A stretch of 15,085 bases of DNA from Deltaproteobacteria bacterium. Its GTDB lineage: Bacteria > Desulfobacterota > BSN033 > UBA1163. The position numbers and the translations under genes were made by a program. The notes below the pieces were generated by a model. That model was not told the origin of the DNA, searched no databases, and was given only the letters and a program-made list of their open reading frames with translations. Location of the stretch: contig VGRU01000066.1 in the NCBI GenBank assembly GCA_016875255.1, positions 1-15,085 on the forward strand, read 5' to 3'. Shown piece by piece: positions 1-8,180 of this stretch. How positions within the stretch are numbered: the stretch's first letter is position 1; every line of letters starts with the position of its first letter.

Positions 1-182
1 TCATTCCGGAGAGGATGAATGCAGTCAAAGCGCATCTGTGGATGGTTCCACTTATCCCCAAAGAGAAATCCCTATCGCTTCACCTCAACCTCATCCGATT
101 CGGCAGATCGATCTGCAGGGCCAAGCGCCCCCGATGCGAGGCGTGCTTCCTTGCAAAAGAGTGCCTCCATCTTTCACAATAG
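1..182 (+). CDS. nth: Endonuclease III, C-terminal fragment (5' end outside window)
   Basis: Reading from base 3, an open frame of 59 residues ends at TAG (180-182). Its last part has four cysteines spaced C-x6-C-x2-C-x5-C (codons at 114, 135, 144 and 162), which is the [4Fe-4S] cluster loop that closes endonuclease III/MutY-type HhH-GPD DNA glycosylases. Just before it, the stretch HLNLIRFGRSICRAKRPRC resembles the E. coli Nth segment around HGRYTCIARKPRC. The family is a bifunctional glycosylase/AP lyase that removes oxidised pyrimidines in base-excision repair. The helix-hairpin-helix, catalytic Lys and Asp lie upstream of the window and cannot be checked, so a paralogue of the same superfamily is possible. 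It ends about 220 bp before mfd, another repair gene on the same strand. A longer apparent frame at 38-349 overlaps it but has no family features. Confidence 0.85.
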   Translation, partial: IPERMNAVKAHLWMVPLIPKEKSLSLHLNLIRFGRSICRAKRPRCEACFLAKECLHLSQ

Positions 183-211
183 GTAGTAAAAAAGGCTTTT
201 ATCCACTCAAG

Positions 212-393
212 CGGTTATGGGTGACGACGCTGGTATCGAAGCACGAAGCTCGAAAAACGAAGCACGAGTATCCAGTTTCCATATCCGAGCCTCGATACGA
301 GTTTCGACAACGCCAAACGTCAATTTTAATTAAACAATACGAGCCCTGAACCTAATATGGTACAGGGCGGGCCTCGTGACCCTTACCGTTAGA
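212..393 (+). repeat. 182-bp imperfect intergenic repeat, copy A (upstream of mfd)
   Basis: This block matches 3903-4084 in the same orientation and with the same length. The right-hand 53 bases (341-393 versus 4032-4084) differ at only three positions; the left part is more diverged but keeps shared blocks such as the TCGATACGAG and TTTCGACAACG region. Inside is a hairpin, CCCTGAACC (344-352), loop TAATAT, GGTACAGGG (359-367), with one mismatch. The two ends are roughly inverted copies of each other (CGGTTATGGGTGACGA at the left, CTCGTGACCCTTACCG at the right), so the element looks MITE- or REP-like. It encodes no protein I can recognise. It accounts for most of the gap between nth and mfd; bases 183-211 hold nothing else visible. 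Confidence 0.8.
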
Positions 394-405
394 CTTTTTA
401 CGCAT

Positions 406-3400
406 ATGAACCGAACATTTCAATCTCTTGAATCATGGTTAGAATCCGAATCCTTTAAAGGATTAAAACGGATTGGTCTGACCGGGTTGAAGGGATCATC
501 GAAGGCCTATCTTTTATCCTGGTGGAGAGAGAGGGCTAAGGGGCCCATTCTGGTCATTACGCCTCACCTGCGTGACGCTGAAATCCTCCTCGAGGACTTC
601 CGTTTTTTTCAAAAAGAGGGAGATGGACCGACCTATCTCTTTCCCCAGTGGGAGACGCTTCCCTATGATGAGATCCCACCCCATTCGGAAACCATCCGGG
701 AGAGGGTGAATAGCCTCCACATGCTGACGAGGGATGAACAGGCAGTTGTCTTCTCCTCCGTGAAGGGTCTGATGCAAAAGGTTCTCCTCTCTTCGGATTT
801 AAAGAGATCGGCGTTTCTCCTGGCGAGGGGAGAAGAGGTTGAACGGGACCGCCTGGTCCATTTTTTCAATGAGACCGGATATGCTTCTGCAAGGGTGGTT
901 GAAGAGATGGGCGATTTCAGCATCAGGGGAGCGATCATCGATCTCTTCAGTCCGCTTTACGAGGAACCCCTCCGGCTCGAATTCGATGGCGACCGGCTGG
1001 AGTCGATCCGGGGGTTTGATGTTGAAAGCCAGAGGTCGATCAGAGGGGCAGAGATGGAAAAGGCAACGCTTCTGCCCGCGAGAGATGTTTCAAAAAACCC
1101 CTCTCTCCGGACCATGGCTACCCTTTTCGATTACCTTAAAAAAGGGGGATGGGTTTTGGTCGTTGACGGGGAGGAGGTGGAAAGAGAAGCAGAGGCCTTC
1201 TCCCGCATGACGAAAGCCCATTATGAGAAGGTCCGGGCTAAGAAACCCTCTGTTTCACCTCCTGATTCGCTTTACCTCTGTTCAGAGGATTTCCTTAACA
1301 CCCTCGAAAAGTTTAAGACGGTCTTTCTCCAGGAAGGCCCCCTCGCTCCTCCCGGATGTGAGCGCATTGATTCCTTGGGGATGGAAGGCAACGAAGATCT
1401 TCAGAGGGAGATGAAGTCGATTTTTCAAACAGAGGGAAATCGGGCCAAAGATTCACCCCTGTCTGTTTTAATGAAGCCCCTTCGGCAGTGGCAGGCAGAG
1501 GGAAAAGGAATCTTCATTGTCTCCCATACCCTGAGTCAGGCTGAAAGGATGAGAGAATTGCTTTCCCACTACGAGATCGCTTCCCGGCTCGAACAGGGAA
1601 AGAGGTTTGATGAGGTCATAGAAGAGAAAGGGAGGATCACACTTCTCACCGGACGACTCTCCTCCGGCTTCCGGGCTCTGGAAGAGGGCTGGGTCTTATT
1701 GACGGAAGAGGAGATCTTCGGAGAGAGAAGAAGACTCAAAGAGGAGAAATTGGGAAGGCGCCTGCCAAGAGGGGAAGCCGGTCCGCTCTCCTCGTATGGC
1801 GAACTTCGGGAGAATGACTTTATCGTCCACACGGACTATGGCATCGGCTTTTACAGGGGGCTGAGACACCTGAAGATCGGGACCGTTTCAAACGACTACC
1901 TCCTTCTGGAGTATCTCGATAAGGATAAGGTCTATGTCCCTGTGGACCGGCTCAATCTCATTCAGCGTTATGTCGGAGGAGACGGAAGCCATCCCCGGCT
2001 TGACAAATTGGGCGGCCGCAGCTGGCAGAGGGCGAAGAAGAGGGCGAAGGATGCCGTCTCGGAGATGGTCAAAGAGATTCTCGATCTCTATGCCGCGAGA
2101 GAGGCCTTCAAGGGAATGGCCTTTGCTCCGGTTGATCAATTCTACAGGGAGTTTGAAGCAATCTTTCAATACGAGGAGACGCCCGATCAGGTCAGGGCCA
2201 TCAAAGAGGTGATGATGGATATGGGGAACCCGAAGCCCATGGACCGGCTGGTTTGCGGGGACGTGGGGTTCGGAAAGACCGAAGTCGCGCTCCGGGCGGC
2301 CTACCGCGCCGTGATGGACGGAAAACAGGTTGCGTTCCTGGTTCCGACCACGGTTCTGGCCCAGCAGCACCACCAGACCTTTTGTGAACGGTTCAAAAAT
2401 TATCCGGTCGTCATCGAGGCGTTGAGCCGTTTTAAAAGTCCCCGGGATCAGAAGAAGATCCTCCAGCGGCTGAGCGAAGGAAGAGTGGATATCATCATCG
2501 GCACACACCGGCTCCTGCAGAAGGATGTCTCTTTTCATGATCTGGGCCTGGTGGTCATCGATGAGGAGCACCGTTTCGGCGTGAACCAGAAAGAGAAACT
2601 GAAGCAGATGAGAAAGATGGTCGATGTGATCACCCTGACCGCCACGCCCATCCCGAGAACGCTCCAGTTAGCCGTCTCCGGAATCCGCGATCTCAGCCTC
2701 ATCCAGACCCCTCCAGAAAACCGCCTTTCGATCCGCACCTTCGTAACCCGCTATGAAGATGAGACCGTCCGGGAGGCGGTCCTGAGAGAGCTTGCCCGGG
2801 GAGGGCAGGTCTTCTTTGTCCACCATCGGGTCCAGAACATCTATTCAATGGCCGCCCATCTCAGAAAGCTTGTTCCAGAGGCGAGGCTGGCCATTGCCCA
2901 TGGTCAGATGAAGGAAAGGGAACTCGAAAAGGTGATGTTCCAATTTGTCAGGGGAGACCATAACCTTCTGGTCTGCACGAGCATCATCGAGTCCGGCCTC
3001 GACATTCCGGCAGCCAATACGATCCTGATCAACCATGCCGAACATTTCGGCCTTGCGGATCTCTACCAGTTACGGGGACGCGTGGGACGGGGAAGGCATC
3101 AGGCCTACGCCTACCTTCTCATCCCCTCGGACCTCTCACTTTCGCGAGATGCGGCCAAAAGATTCCGGGCGATTCAGGAGTTGAGCGAGTTAGGATCCGG
3201 ATTCAAGCTGGCCCTTGAGGACATGGAGATCAGGGGGGCGGGGAACCTTTTAGGCCGCTCCCAATCCGGACACATCTCTACGGTCGGGCTCGAATATTAC
3301 ACCCAGTTGATGGAGAAGACCGTCAGAGAATTACGAGGAGAGGAAGTGGTCGAAGAGATCACACCCGAGATCCATTTCCATCTTCCCGCCTTCCTCCCGG

Positions 3401-3792
3401 AGAGATATGTGAATGAGCCGGAAGAGCGACTGCGCCTCTATCGGAGGCTTTCCCATTGCCGCTCGGACGAAGCCGTGGAAATGATCCGTGAAGAATTAGA
3501 GGATCGCTTCGGGAAGATTCCGGAAGAGACAACGCATCTGCTCGAGGTGATCAAGGTGAAGATTCTGCTGACAAAACTCTCCATCCGGAAATTTGAAGAG
3601 ACCTCCTCGCAAATGGTTTTGACCTTCGATGAAACGACACGGATCTCTCCTCAAAGAGTGGTCGAATGGATTGAACAGGGAAAGGGGAGGCATCGACTTA
3701 CGCCTGACTCCAGGCTGATCGTCGAAGGGTGGCCGGGAATGAGTAAGAATCCCTTTGAGGCGGCGAGAAAGCTATTGCAAGCATTGGCTTGA
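406..3792 (+). CDS. mfd: Transcription-repair coupling factor Mfd
   Basis: Mfd is a DNA translocase that removes RNA polymerase stalled at lesions and recruits UvrA for nucleotide-excision repair. From ATG 406 the protein has 1128 residues, close to the usual 1150. The N-terminal UvrB-homology region is followed by the RNA-polymerase-interacting (CarD-like) domain at about 466-560. Next are the RecG-like helicase domains, with Walker A GDVGFGKT at 618-625, DEEH at 719-722, TATPIPRTL and the R-G-R-V-G-R-G motif VI. A TRCF C-terminal domain lies at about 988-1075. The frame extends back to GTG 376, but that codon sits inside the 212-393 repeat and is GTT in the other copy, so ATG 406 is preferred even though no strong Shine-Dalgarno sequence precedes it. 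Repair neighbour nth lies upstream. Function is certain; the exact start is moderately sure. Confidence 0.96.
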   Translation: MNRTFQSLESWLESESFKGLKRIGLTGLKGSSKAYLLSWWRERAKGPILVITPHLRDAEILLEDFRFFQKEGDGPTYLFPQWETLPYDEIPPHSETIRERVNSLHMLTRDEQAVVFSSVKGLMQKVLLSSDLKRSAFLLARGEEVERDRLVHFFNETGYASARVVEEMGDFSIRGAIIDLFSPLYEEPLRLEFDGDRLESIRGFDVESQRSIRGAEMEKATLLPARDVSKNPSLRTMATLFDYLKKGGWVLVVDGEEVEREAEAFSRMTKAHYEKVRAKKPSVSPPDSLYLCSEDFLNTLEKFKTVFLQEGPLAPPGCERIDSLGMEGNEDLQREMKSIFQTEGNRAKDSPLSVLMKPLRQWQAEGKGIFIVSHTLSQAERMRELLSHYEIASRLEQGKRFDEVIEEKGRITLLTGRLSSGFRALEEGWVLLTEEEIFGERRRLKEEKLGRRLPRGEAGPLSSYGELRENDFIVHTDYGIGFYRGLRHLKIGTVSNDYLLLEYLDKDKVYVPVDRLNLIQRYVGGDGSHPRLDKLGGRSWQRAKKRAKDAVSEMVKEILDLYAAREAFKGMAFAPVDQFYREFEAIFQYEETPDQVRAIKEVMMDMGNPKPMDRLVCGDVGFGKTEVALRAAYRAVMDGKQVAFLVPTTVLAQQHHQTFCERFKNYPVVIEALSRFKSPRDQKKILQRLSEGRVDIIIGTHRLLQKDVSFHDLGLVVIDEEHRFGVNQKEKLKQMRKMVDVITLTATPIPRTLQLAVSGIRDLSLIQTPPENRLSIRTFVTRYEDETVREAVLRELARGGQVFFVHHRVQNIYSMAAHLRKLVPEARLAIAHGQMKERELEKVMFQFVRGDHNLLVCTSIIESGLDIPAANTILINHAEHFGLADLYQLRGRVGRGRHQAYAYLLIPSDLSLSRDAAKRFRAIQELSELGSGFKLALEDMEIRGAGNLLGRSQSGHISTVGLEYYTQLMEKTVRELRGEEVVEEITPEIHFHLPAFLPERYVNEPEERLRLYRRLSHCRSDEAVEMIREELEDRFGKIPEETTHLLEVIKVKILLTKLSIRKFEETSSQMVLTFDETTRISPQRVVEWIEQGKGRHRLTPDSRLIVEGWPGMSKNPFEAARKLLQALA

Positions 3793-3862
3793 ATATGGTA
3801 GATTTGCATAGAAAATAAGGATTTCGCCTAAAAGCATAGGTTAAGGTTACGGTTACGAAGCC

Positions 3863-3881
3863 CCTGCCTACCGGCAGGCAG
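3863..3881. repeat. Short GC-rich palindrome (REP-like)
   Basis: CCTGCC (3863-3868) and GGCAGG (3873-3878) form a perfect 6-bp stem with a TACC loop, followed by a further GCAGG repeat. It lies in the 327-bp gap after mfd, just before repeat copy B. There is no run of T after it, so it is not a convincing intrinsic terminator. Bases 3793-3862 of the same gap hold nothing else I recognise. Confidence 0.45.
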
Positions 3882-3902
3882 GCGTTTGGATGGATAGTTA
3901 AA

Positions 3903-4084
3903 CGGTTATAGGTGACCACGCTCGTATCGAAGCAAGAGAGTTGAAATTGGAAGCTCGAGCATCCAGATTCTATTCACGAGTCTCGATACGAGCTTCGACA
4001 ACGACAAACGTCATTTTTAATTTAACGATACGGGCCCTGAACCTAATATGGTACAGGGCGGGCCTCGTTACCCTTACTGTTAGA
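3903..4084 (+). repeat. 182-bp imperfect intergenic repeat, copy B (downstream of mfd)
   Basis: This is the direct partner of 212-393, of equal length, with 50 of the last 53 bases identical. The internal hairpin is kept exactly: CCCTGAACC (4035-4043), TAATAT, GGTACAGGG (4050-4058). Together the two copies bracket mfd, with a period of 3691 bp. The element ends 35 bp before the start of the first isomerase gene, so it probably lies in or near that operon's leader. Confidence 0.8.
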
Positions 4085-4119
4085 TATATATTCCATAGCG
4101 CTTTCCAGGAGGGAGGGTG

Positions 4120-5019
4120 ATGAAAAAGATAATCAGTTTCATCTTCGGAATCTTTCTCTTATTGAACGCCCTGAGTTGCGGGAAGTCGGGGAAGGAGGAA
4201 TTGGGCAGGAAGGAACTGGTGAGGATCAACGAGATCTCCATTTCTCTTGAAGAATTTCGCCAGATGTCAGAGAAGCAGCCCCTTGAGGGAAAGATGAGGC
4301 TCCTCGACGAAAAGGGGATGAGAGATTTTCTTGAGAATTATGTCGTCACCCGGGAAGTGCTCTATCAGGAAGCCAGGAAGAAGGGTTTCGACAAGAACAG
4401 AGAGATCCTTGCCAAAGTGGAAGATTTCAGAAGGGCGATGATCATCGATGGACTGATTGAGGAAATGTTGAAGGGAAAAAGCGAGGCCACCGAAGACGAT
4501 ATCCAGCGATACTATAAGGAGAATAAGTCGCTCTTTACCGAACCCCTTGAGATCAAGATTCGTCATATCGTGGTCAACTCCGAACCTGCGCTCAAGGAGG
4601 TGTTGACGAGGCTCTCCAAGGGAGAGAGTTTTGAGAAGCTTGCCTCCACTTACAATATTGACCGGACACGGGAGGATGGCGGAAACCTCGGCTATATTCG
4701 GAGGGGACAGATGGCTCCCTCCTTTGCTCAATTTGAGGAGGCCGCTTTTTCACTTGTGAAGAAAGGGGATATCAGCGAGGTGGTGAGAACGCCTTATGGA
4801 TTTCACCTCATCCAGATGGAAGAGATGCGGGGGGCCAACCTGAGGCCCTTCGATCAGGTGAAGGAGAAGATCCGGTTTTTCCTTCAAGCCAAGAAGAAGC
4901 AGGAGGCCTACATCGACTATGTGAAAGAAGCGAAATCGAAGGCTAAGATCCTGATCAACGAGACGTTATGGGCCGAAGAAGAGAAGAAGGGAGGAAAAGC
5001 AAAGGAAGAGAAAAAATGA
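4120..5019 (+). CDS. Peptidyl-prolyl cis-trans isomerase (parvulin), predicted lipoprotein
   Basis: A 299-residue protein with a basic start, a hydrophobic stretch and a possible lipobox ending at Cys20 (NALSC; -3 is Ala rather than the usual Leu, so lipidation is likely but not certain). A SurA-like helical chaperone region spans about 30-140. One PpiC/parvulin domain spans about 143-236, with the family landmarks IRHIVV, GESFEKLA, GGNLGYI and PYGFHLIQ. The C-terminal tail is lysine- and glutamate-rich. It would fold outer-membrane or secreted proteins in the periplasm. ATG 4120 is chosen over the adjacent GTG 4117 because the GGAGG at about 4108-4112 is better spaced from it. It is first of three coupled isomerase genes and its stop overlaps the next start (ATGA). 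It resembles PrsA/SurA-type foldases, but no specific symbol is justified. Confidence 0.88.
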   Translation: MKKIISFIFGIFLLLNALSCGKSGKEELGRKELVRINEISISLEEFRQMSEKQPLEGKMRLLDEKGMRDFLENYVVTREVLYQEARKKGFDKNREILAKVEDFRRAMIIDGLIEEMLKGKSEATEDDIQRYYKENKSLFTEPLEIKIRHIVVNSEPALKEVLTRLSKGESFEKLASTYNIDRTREDGGNLGYIRRGQMAPSFAQFEEAAFSLVKKGDISEVVRTPYGFHLIQMEEMRGANLRPFDQVKEKIRFFLQAKKKQEAYIDYVKEAKSKAKILINETLWAEEEKKGGKAKEEKK

Positions 5020-5948
5020 GAAGGTTCCATTTTCGCCTCGGTTTTACGCTCTTTCTCCTTTTATTTCCGGGATGCGGATTGTGGGAGGGAGGGCTTCAGG
5101 AGCATCTTATTGCACGAATCGGTCGTGAAGAGATCACGATCGATGAATTCAACCGGGAATTTAAAGAGCTGGTCACCGACCCGAAAAAGGAGGGGAGCCC
5201 GTTAGAACTAAGAGAGCTTAAAGAAGCCTATCTCGATCAGATGATCGAACGAAAGATCCTATCCCAGGAGGCCAGGCGATTGGGAATCCAGGTCTCCGCA
5301 GAAGAATTGAGCCAGGCCATCCTTGAGATCAAAAAGGACTACCCCGGAGAGGGATTCGGGGAAAAATTGGGCCTCAAAGGAATGAGCCTGGAGGAGTGGA
5401 AGGTTCGCCTGGAGGAGAAATTATTGGCGGAAAAGATGGTTCGGAGCGACCGCCAATACCAGGGGAAAATAGAGGAGAAGTCAGCCAGAGAATTCTATGA
5501 AGCCAATCGTTCCTTATTTCAACTTCCGCGAAGGGTGAGGGCTCGTCAAATCGTTGTGTCGGATGGAAATGAAGCGCTCCAGATTCAGAAGCGGCTGAAG
5601 AAGGGGGAAAGTTTTGAGAAGCTGGCAAAGGAGAAGTCATTAGGGCTTGAAAAGGCCCTGGGAGGCGACCTGGGTTATTTCAGCGAAGGAGAGAGACCTG
5701 TGGAATTTGACCATGTCTTCTCCATGGAGGCGGGCGCCATCAGCGAAGTGATTAAGAGTCCTTATGGATATCACCTCTTCAAGCTTGAGGAGAAGGTGGA
5801 ACCGAGGGAGATCTCTTTTGAAGAGGCAAAGAAGAGCATTCTTGAGAGGCTTGCACGGGAGAGAGGAGAGGAGGAGTATCAGAGGTGGCTAAAAGACCTG
5901 AGAGAGAAAGCGAAGGTAAAGATCAACAGAAAGTGGTTGAGATCATGA
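5016..5948 (+). CDS. Second parvulin-type peptidyl-prolyl isomerase, predicted lipoprotein
   Basis: A 310-residue protein starting at the ATG of an ATGA overlap with the preceding gene. The frame stays open upstream to 4968, but that stretch lies inside the previous gene and lacks a secretion signal, whereas the ATG at 5016 gives a proper signal peptide with lipobox LFPGC (Cys20). A SurA N-like helical region spans about 30-165. A parvulin domain spans about 170-262, with RARQIVV, GESFEKLA, GGDLGYF and SPYGYHLFKLEE. The matching GESFEKLA and PYG(F/Y)HL signatures suggest it arose by duplication of its upstream neighbour. The probable role is periplasmic folding or escort of outer-membrane proteins. 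It overlaps surA downstream by another ATGA, so the three proteins are probably translated together. Confidence 0.88.
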   Translation: MRRFHFRLGFTLFLLLFPGCGLWEGGLQEHLIARIGREEITIDEFNREFKELVTDPKKEGSPLELRELKEAYLDQMIERKILSQEARRLGIQVSAEELSQAILEIKKDYPGEGFGEKLGLKGMSLEEWKVRLEEKLLAEKMVRSDRQYQGKIEEKSAREFYEANRSLFQLPRRVRARQIVVSDGNEALQIQKRLKKGESFEKLAKEKSLGLEKALGGDLGYFSEGERPVEFDHVFSMEAGAISEVIKSPYGYHLFKLEEKVEPREISFEEAKKSILERLARERGEEEYQRWLKDLREKAKVKINRKWLRS

Positions 5949-6910
5949 AGAGGAAAGCCCTTATCACTATTTTGGTTCTCTTTTTTCTGGCCGTACTCGT
6001 TTTTTCAGGCGAGGCGGTTGTTGACCGAATCGTAGCCGTGGTCAATCAGGAGATCATCACCCTCTCGGAGGTGGAGAGGATGATTGGTCATCTGAAACAG
6101 GAGATCGAGGCAGAAAACCGTCTGGAAAGGCGCAGCCGGGTCAATGAACTTTCTCGAATGGCGCTCGAAAGACTAATCGAGGAGAAGCTGATCGATCAGG
6201 AGGCCAAGAGGTCGGGAATCAAAGCGGCTGCCAAAGAGATCGATGGCGCTATCGAAGAGATCAAACGGAGAAATTCAGCGACTCAGGAAGACATGGAAAG
6301 AGCTCTGGCCAAAGAAGGGTTGACCCTGGAGGCATTTAAGAAAGACATTGAGAAGAAGATCATCCGGACCAAAGTGATTCAATGGGCAGTCAAGGTGGAG
6401 CCCAATATGGGAGAGAAGGAATTAAGGGATTTCTATCTGAAGAATTCGGACCGCTACAGGACCGAAGAGTCCTATCGGCCCGGCCACATCCTCTTTAAGG
6501 TTCCGAAAGAGGCCGCCCCTGAAGAGGTTCGCGAGATCAGGGCGAAATGTCAGAAGGTGCTGGGAAAGATTAAGGCAGGAGAAGATTTTGGAGAGTTGGC
6601 CATCCTTTATTCGGAGGACATCTCGAGTAAGGATCGGGGGGACCTCGGAGTCTTTAAAAAAGGGGAGCTCCTCCCGGCGTTTGAAAAGGAGGCGCTCCGG
6701 TTGAACATTGGAGAGGTTAGCAATATCGTTCGAACCGATTTCGGGTTTCACATCATCAGACTCCTCGACCGAAAGGGGGCTGATCCTCTTCCTTACGAGG
6801 ACGTAAAGGAGAAGGTCCGTCAGGACTACCTTGAAAGGGAATTTGACAAAGGGCTTAAACAGTTTCTCACCACGCTCAGAGGAAAATCGATCATCGAAAT
6901 CAAACTATAA
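5945..6910 (+). CDS. surA: Periplasmic chaperone/peptidyl-prolyl isomerase SurA
   Basis: The start is the ATG of the ATGA overlap at 5945-5948; an apparent extension to 5885 lies inside the previous gene. The 321-residue product has a signal peptide without a lipobox cysteine (residues 1 to about 24, ending SGEA). The classic SurA opening VVDRIVAVVNQEIIT follows, then an N-terminal chaperone domain to about 160. A single parvulin domain spans about 176-275 (RPGHILFKV, GEDFGELA, GDLGVFKKG, DFGFHIIRL). E. coli SurA has two parvulin domains, so this is the shorter one-domain form. SurA escorts outer-membrane beta-barrel proteins across the periplasm. The neighbouring pdxA reproduces the surA-pdxA linkage known from E. 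coli, which supports the name. Confidence 0.9.
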   Translation: MKRKALITILVLFFLAVLVFSGEAVVDRIVAVVNQEIITLSEVERMIGHLKQEIEAENRLERRSRVNELSRMALERLIEEKLIDQEAKRSGIKAAAKEIDGAIEEIKRRNSATQEDMERALAKEGLTLEAFKKDIEKKIIRTKVIQWAVKVEPNMGEKELRDFYLKNSDRYRTEESYRPGHILFKVPKEAAPEEVREIRAKCQKVLGKIKAGEDFGELAILYSEDISSKDRGDLGVFKKGELLPAFEKEALRLNIGEVSNIVRTDFGFHIIRLLDRKGADPLPYEDVKEKVRQDYLEREFDKGLKQFLTTLRGKSIIEIKL

Positions 6911-6911
6911 G

Positions 6912-7008
6912 CCCCGTTAGAAATTCCAGCGGGGCATGAAACCCCGTCGAAATTATTCTGGAAGGTATAACCCAGTTGCAATGCATCGAGGCATTATTTC
7001 TAACGGGG
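6912..7008. repeat. MITE-like inverted-repeat element after surA
   Basis: CCCCGTTAGAAAT (6912-6924) and ATTTCTAACGGGG (6996-7008) are perfect 13-bp inverted repeats enclosing 71 bp. The interior contains two smaller hairpins: CGGGG/CCCCG (6930-6934 with 6942-6946) and AATGC/GCATT (6980-6984 with 6991-6995). The element begins immediately after the surA stop codon. It could fold as a long RNA hairpin that stabilises or ends the surA transcript, or be a non-autonomous mobile repeat. No clear target-site duplication is seen. Confidence 0.7.
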
Positions 7009-7013
7009 TAAAC

Positions 7014-7045
7014 AGTTCGGAGTAATGAGTTCGGAGTTCGGAGTT
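7014..7045. repeat. AGTTCGGAGT-type repeat cluster, copy 1
   Basis: Three AGTTCGGAGT units occur here in near-tandem, the last two sharing bases. The same unit recurs at 9536-9610 and 14095-14122. The rest of the gap up to pdxA (7046-7152) is AT-rich and ends in several near-copies of CCGCAATC/CCGCATTC, which look like another low-complexity repeat. No convincing promoter for pdxA was identified in it. Confidence 0.6.
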
Positions 7046-7152
7046 ATTAGTCTCATAGTTTCATAGTCCGATAGTCTTTGACTGTATAACCATTTGACTT
7101 TCATTTTATTCCGCATTCCGAAATCCGCAATCCGCAATCAAGGATAGCTCAC

Positions 7153-8157
7153 ATGTCCCTTCCCACCATAGGCATCACCATGGGTGATCCCACGGGGATC
7201 GGGCCGGAGATCATCGTCAAGGCCCTATCCAGGGAAGAGGTCTATCAGGCCTGTCAACCCGTTGTCTTCGGAGATGAACAGGTTCTTCTAAAAGCCATTC
7301 GAAGAGAAGGCCTTCCAGTTCAGATAAAGGTCATTGATGACATTCCAGGAGAGGGGTATCAACCTGGGAAGATTTTTCTCTTCCCCTCCGGTCAATTGGA
7401 GGCCAACTTACTCTCATACGGAAAGCCGGACATCGAGTGCGGCAAGGCCATGGTAAGATATGTCGAAGAAGCAGTGAGGTGGTTGAAAAGAAGAAAGCTC
7501 GATGCCATCACAACCTGCCCCATCAATAAACAGGCGATGAACAGAGCAGGCCATCTTTTTTCAGGCCATACTGAGCTCTTAGCCCATCTCACTCAGGCTT
7601 CACCTGTAGCGATGATGTTTGTTGGATCGAAGTGGAAGGTTGTTCTGGTCACGACTCATCTTCCACTAAAAGAAGTGTCAAAATGGATCACCCATGATCG
7701 CATCCTCACGACTATCCGGCTCACCGGGGAGGGTTTGAGGAGATATTTCGGGGTTTCTCAACCCCGGTTGGCCATCCTCGGTCTTAATCCCCATTGTGGA
7801 GAGGAAGGGCTCCTGGGAGAAGAGGAGAGAGATGAGATCATCCCGGCCATTGAAGAGGCCAAAACCCTGGGGGTGAAAGTGGAGGGACCCTTTCCTGCTG
7901 ATTCATTTTTCAACATTTCAGGCATTCAACCTTATGATGCTGTGATCGCCATGTATCACGACCAGGGCCTTATTCCGATGAAGATCTCCGATTTTAAAGA
8001 ATCTGTCAATTTTACACTCGGCCTGCCATTTGTCCGCACCTCTGTTACTCATGGCACTGCCTATGATATTGCCGGTAAGGGGGTGGCAGAACCGGCCAGC
8101 CTGATCAAGGCAATGGTCACTGCCGCTAACCTATCAAAATTTAAGAGAGAATTTTGA
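7153..8157 (+). CDS. pdxA: 4-hydroxythreonine-4-phosphate dehydrogenase PdxA
   Basis: PdxA oxidises 4-hydroxy-L-threonine phosphate with NAD+ in the DXP-dependent pathway to pyridoxal 5'-phosphate; it is a cytoplasmic metal-dependent homodimer. The 334 residues match the family's usual length. Landmarks are the opening ITMGDPTGIGPEI (8-20), the substrate-binding GHTE (His139, Thr140), and the three metal-ligand histidines His169 (TTHLPL), His214 (NPHCGEEG) and His269 (YHDQG). These correspond to E. coli His166, His211 and His266 with a constant offset of three. The end of the domain has THGTAYDIAGKG. AAGGA (7140-7144) precedes ATG 7153. It lies about 240 bp after surA across two repeat elements, so it may have its own promoter. 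PdxA2-like paralogues act on other substrates, but the surA linkage favours true PdxA. Confidence 0.93.
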   Translation: MSLPTIGITMGDPTGIGPEIIVKALSREEVYQACQPVVFGDEQVLLKAIRREGLPVQIKVIDDIPGEGYQPGKIFLFPSGQLEANLLSYGKPDIECGKAMVRYVEEAVRWLKRRKLDAITTCPINKQAMNRAGHLFSGHTELLAHLTQASPVAMMFVGSKWKVVLVTTHLPLKEVSKWITHDRILTTIRLTGEGLRRYFGVSQPRLAILGLNPHCGEEGLLGEEERDEIIPAIEEAKTLGVKVEGPFPADSFFNISGIQPYDAVIAMYHDQGLIPMKISDFKESVNFTLGLPFVRTSVTHGTAYDIAGKGVAEPASLIKAMVTAANLSKFKREF

Positions 8158-8180
8158 AGCCTTTGTTTTATAAAAAATTA

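Noticed and set aside
38..349. Open frame of about 103 residues on the plus strand
   Set aside because: It overlaps the nth C-terminus in another frame and continues into the 182-bp repeat; no domain or family features.
1888..2571. Long antisense frame (about 227 residues) inside mfd
   Set aside because: It lies opposite the most conserved helicase part of mfd; codon-bias shadow with no recognisable protein features.
7014..7045. Possible CRISPR array because of repeated AGTTCGGAGT units
   Set aside because: Units are about 10 bases, adjoining or overlapping, without unique spacers of regular length and without cas genes.
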